A stretch of DNA of 6,889 nucleotides. It comes from Candidatus Zixiibacteriota bacterium (GTDB lineage Bacteria > Zixibacteria > MSB-5A5 > CAIYYT01). The translations under genes and the position numbers were made by a program. Positions 5,848-6,889 of this stretch are shown one piece after another; the stretch's first letter is position 1; each line of letters begins with the position of its first letter. The notes under the pieces were generated by a model. It searched no databases, was not told the DNA's origin, and was given only the letters and a program-made list of their open reading frames with translations. The stretch is from contig JAGLUH010000246.1 in NCBI GenBank assembly GCA_023134875.1, forward strand, positions 1 through 6,889, written 5' to 3'.

Positions 5848-6090
5848 TTAGTTCATCGAGGTTTTGGCCTTGTGAGTGAGCTCCTGACAAGCCTGGAACA
5901 TAACCAACATATGGTTCAGTTCTCCGCCATTTGCAGCTTTTAGTAAAAAATCAAAGCGTCCGCGTAACAATTCAATCTTGGTAATGATAGTAATTCCAAC
6001 ATCAGGATCGTCAAGTTTTTGAAGACGTTCGACAACCTTTGGATGTCCTGCATGTAAATGAGTAATAGTATCAGTGTCGAGGATATGCAT
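5848..6090 (-). pseudogene. PIN-domain (VapC-like) toxin, C-terminally truncated
   Basis: The frame gives 80 residues. MHILDTDTITHLHAGHP (1-17) and VGITIITKIELLRGRFDFLL (31-50) match the N-terminal half of VapC-type PIN RNases, including the first metal-binding Asp (D5) and the mid-protein Glu (E40). Family members usually reach 125-145 residues, with further catalytic acids in the second half ('D..IA..A'). Here PIN similarity fades after about residue 58 and TAA follows residue 80, so the active site should be incomplete. The ATG at 6088-6090 overlaps the antitoxin stop by one base (TGATG), the usual VapBC coupling. A neighbouring frame continues from about 5865 to a TAA at 5798-5800 but does not resemble a PIN C-terminus. 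A shortened but functional variant cannot be excluded. Confidence 0.72.
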
Positions 6091-6392
6091 CAGGCAGTTT
6101 TTTCCTGTTCGAATTCCGCTCGCCCGCGGTCAAGATAAATATTGGAACGAAGCTCTTCTAAAGTATCGTCGTCAGATAGCACACCAGCCTGATGAAGCAA
6201 TATGATTCGGCTATCATGACTGCGTAACCAATCATCTATGGCTCTTTTTAAGAAACGCCAGTCCTTTTCAATCCTCCGGCCGGGAATTCTACCTTGAACT
6301 ACTTCCTTCTCGATTTTTTCTTCCGGAAGCCGCAAGTACATTGATAGTTCTTTCAACGTAAGTACATTGACTGATGCCAAGAATTCATTCAT
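6090..6392 (-). CDS. HTH (excisionase/MerR-like) antitoxin of a VapBC-like pair
   Basis: This is a 100-residue protein. Residues 11-58 (LTLKELSMYLRLPEEKIEKE, then GRIPGRRIEKDWRFLKRAID and DWL) form a helix-turn-helix/excisionase-type DNA-binding domain, with the characteristic 'IPGRRIxxDWRF' wing. The C-terminal tail, DDDTLEELRSNIYLDRGR (74-91), looks like the toxin-binding tail of such antitoxins. It would repress its own operon and neutralise the PIN toxin encoded immediately downstream with a one-base overlap. A TTG at 6414-6416, directly after the DUF6484 stop, could extend the protein by eight residues. I prefer the ATG at 6390-6392 because it gives the natural domain start, although its Shine-Dalgarno (GAG nine bases away) is modest. 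With its toxin broken, it may survive as an orphan regulator. A non-TA regulatory role is possible. Confidence 0.8.
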   Translation of the reverse strand: MNEFLASVNVLTLKELSMYLRLPEEKIEKEVVQGRIPGRRIEKDWRFLKRAIDDWLRSHDSRIILLHQAGVLSDDDTLEELRSNIYLDRGRAEFEQEKTA

Positions 6393-6416
6393 TGTTTTGT
6401 TCTCATCCCTTATCAA

Positions 6417-6889
6417 CTAATTGATCTGAACCGACCCGCCCTTGATCCTGTTCACACCTGATGACCGATTCAAAAGATAAGCCCCCCTGATTAAGACCTT
6501 GCCTGCTTTTGTAAGCGTAATACTCGCCTTTCCACAACGTAGAACGATCTCTTCTTTTGCATCAAAAGTCACCCGCTTTCCGTCTATCATGACATCCTTG
6601 AGTTTTTCTGTTTCCAAAGCTATAGTTGAGGATTCCGTGATTTCGTCAACGAGAGAATAGAGAGTATCAACGATGATAGGCAGTTTGGGATCGTTATTTT
6701 CAAAGACAAGCAAAACTTCCTTGCCGGCAGAAGCAGTTTGGCGTAATATTTCCAATTTGGTTGAATTGGTAAATCGTGCTGAGATAGGCCCTTGCGAGTT
6801 GCCTGGAAAGTCGACAACAGCCTGCCCACCCTCATCAACAGTTATGATTTTTCCTACCCGAACCCCCTCAATCTGCTTGGAGATCTCCA
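6417..6889 (-). CDS. DUF6484 domain protein, T6SS-linked (5' end outside window)
   Basis: The frame is open from the right edge to a TAG at 6417-6419, giving 156 visible residues without the true start. The early part, GVRVGKIITVDEGGQAVVDF (8-27), followed by GNSQGPISAR (29-38), is the DUF6484 signature, a short beta-rich segment about how a value 'G..V.V.FPGN..GP..AR' is passed on. VLLVFENNDPKLPIIVDTLY (about 59-78) is also typical. The tail (IVLRCGKASITLTKAGKVLI, RGAYLLNRSSGVNRIKGGSV) resembles the gp5/VgrG-like beta-helix wording 'G.v.irG.y...s.G.nrikGgsv'. Such proteins occur beside vgrG, DUF2169 and PAAR genes, so vgrG may lie near. The molecular function is not established. An ATG is not visible; ORF callers may wrongly start it at an internal TTG near 6755. 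Confidence 0.82.
   Translation of the reverse strand, partial: EISKQIEGVRVGKIITVDEGGQAVVDFPGNSQGPISARFTNSTKLEILRQTASAGKEVLLVFENNDPKLPIIVDTLYSLVDEITESSTIALETEKLKDVMIDGKRVTFDAKEEIVLRCGKASITLTKAGKVLIRGAYLLNRSSGVNRIKGGSVQIN

Noticed and set aside
1..6889. CRISPR array, tRNA or rRNA gene, transposase, retron-like element
   Set aside because: No spaced repeat series, no cloverleaf ending in a T-loop motif and no DDE-type protein was seen; the only repeat is the single 16-bp duplication.

Overview
The window looks like an accessory type VI secretion (T6SS) effector island from a Gram-negative bacterium. All convincing genes lie on the minus strand, so transcription runs from position 6889 towards 1. 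The mix of T6SS accessory families with MntA/HepT, RelB-like and VapBC-like toxin-antitoxin (TA) genes recalls Desulfobacterota or large sulfur-oxidising Gammaproteobacteria. This taxonomic guess rests on recalled protein style only. No rRNA, tRNA, CRISPR array or transposase is visible.

Right end (5848-6889): the C-terminal part of a DUF6484 protein, a T6SS-linked family, enters from the right edge. A TA pair follows: an intact HTH antitoxin-like gene whose start lies 24 nt downstream of the DUF6484 stop, and a PIN-domain toxin that is cut short at 80 residues. An intergenic stretch with a perfect 16-bp tandem duplication separates these from the next block.

Centre (1652-5698): a compact five-gene unit, visibly richer in G+C than both flanks. 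In transcription order it encodes a DUF2169 adaptor/chaperone, a ketoacyl-synthase-fold protein without the catalytic cysteine motif, a DUF4150 PAAR-like spike tip, a small Cys-rich protein with a PD-(D/E)XK/VRR-Nuc-like signature (probable nuclease effector), and a DUF3396 (TsiV-type) immunity protein. The likely logic is that DUF2169 and the KS-like protein help load the PAAR tip and effector onto VgrG. The PAAR tip would carry the nuclease into a rival cell while the last gene protects the producer.

Left part (700-1414): a graveyard of TA genes. It holds an N-terminally truncated and frameshifted MntA-like nucleotidyltransferase, a HepT cut to 49 residues, a frameshifted RelB-like antitoxin and a 19-codon possible toxin stub. 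Left end (1-592): the N-terminal 197 residues of a TIGR02270-type HEAT-repeat protein, another T6SS-associated family, run off the left edge.

T6SS accessory genes therefore lie on both outer sides, with eroded TA modules between them and the effector cassette. This suggests that the cassette and/or the TA modules were inserted into a T6SS tip locus. VgrG and the structural T6SS genes are not in the window.
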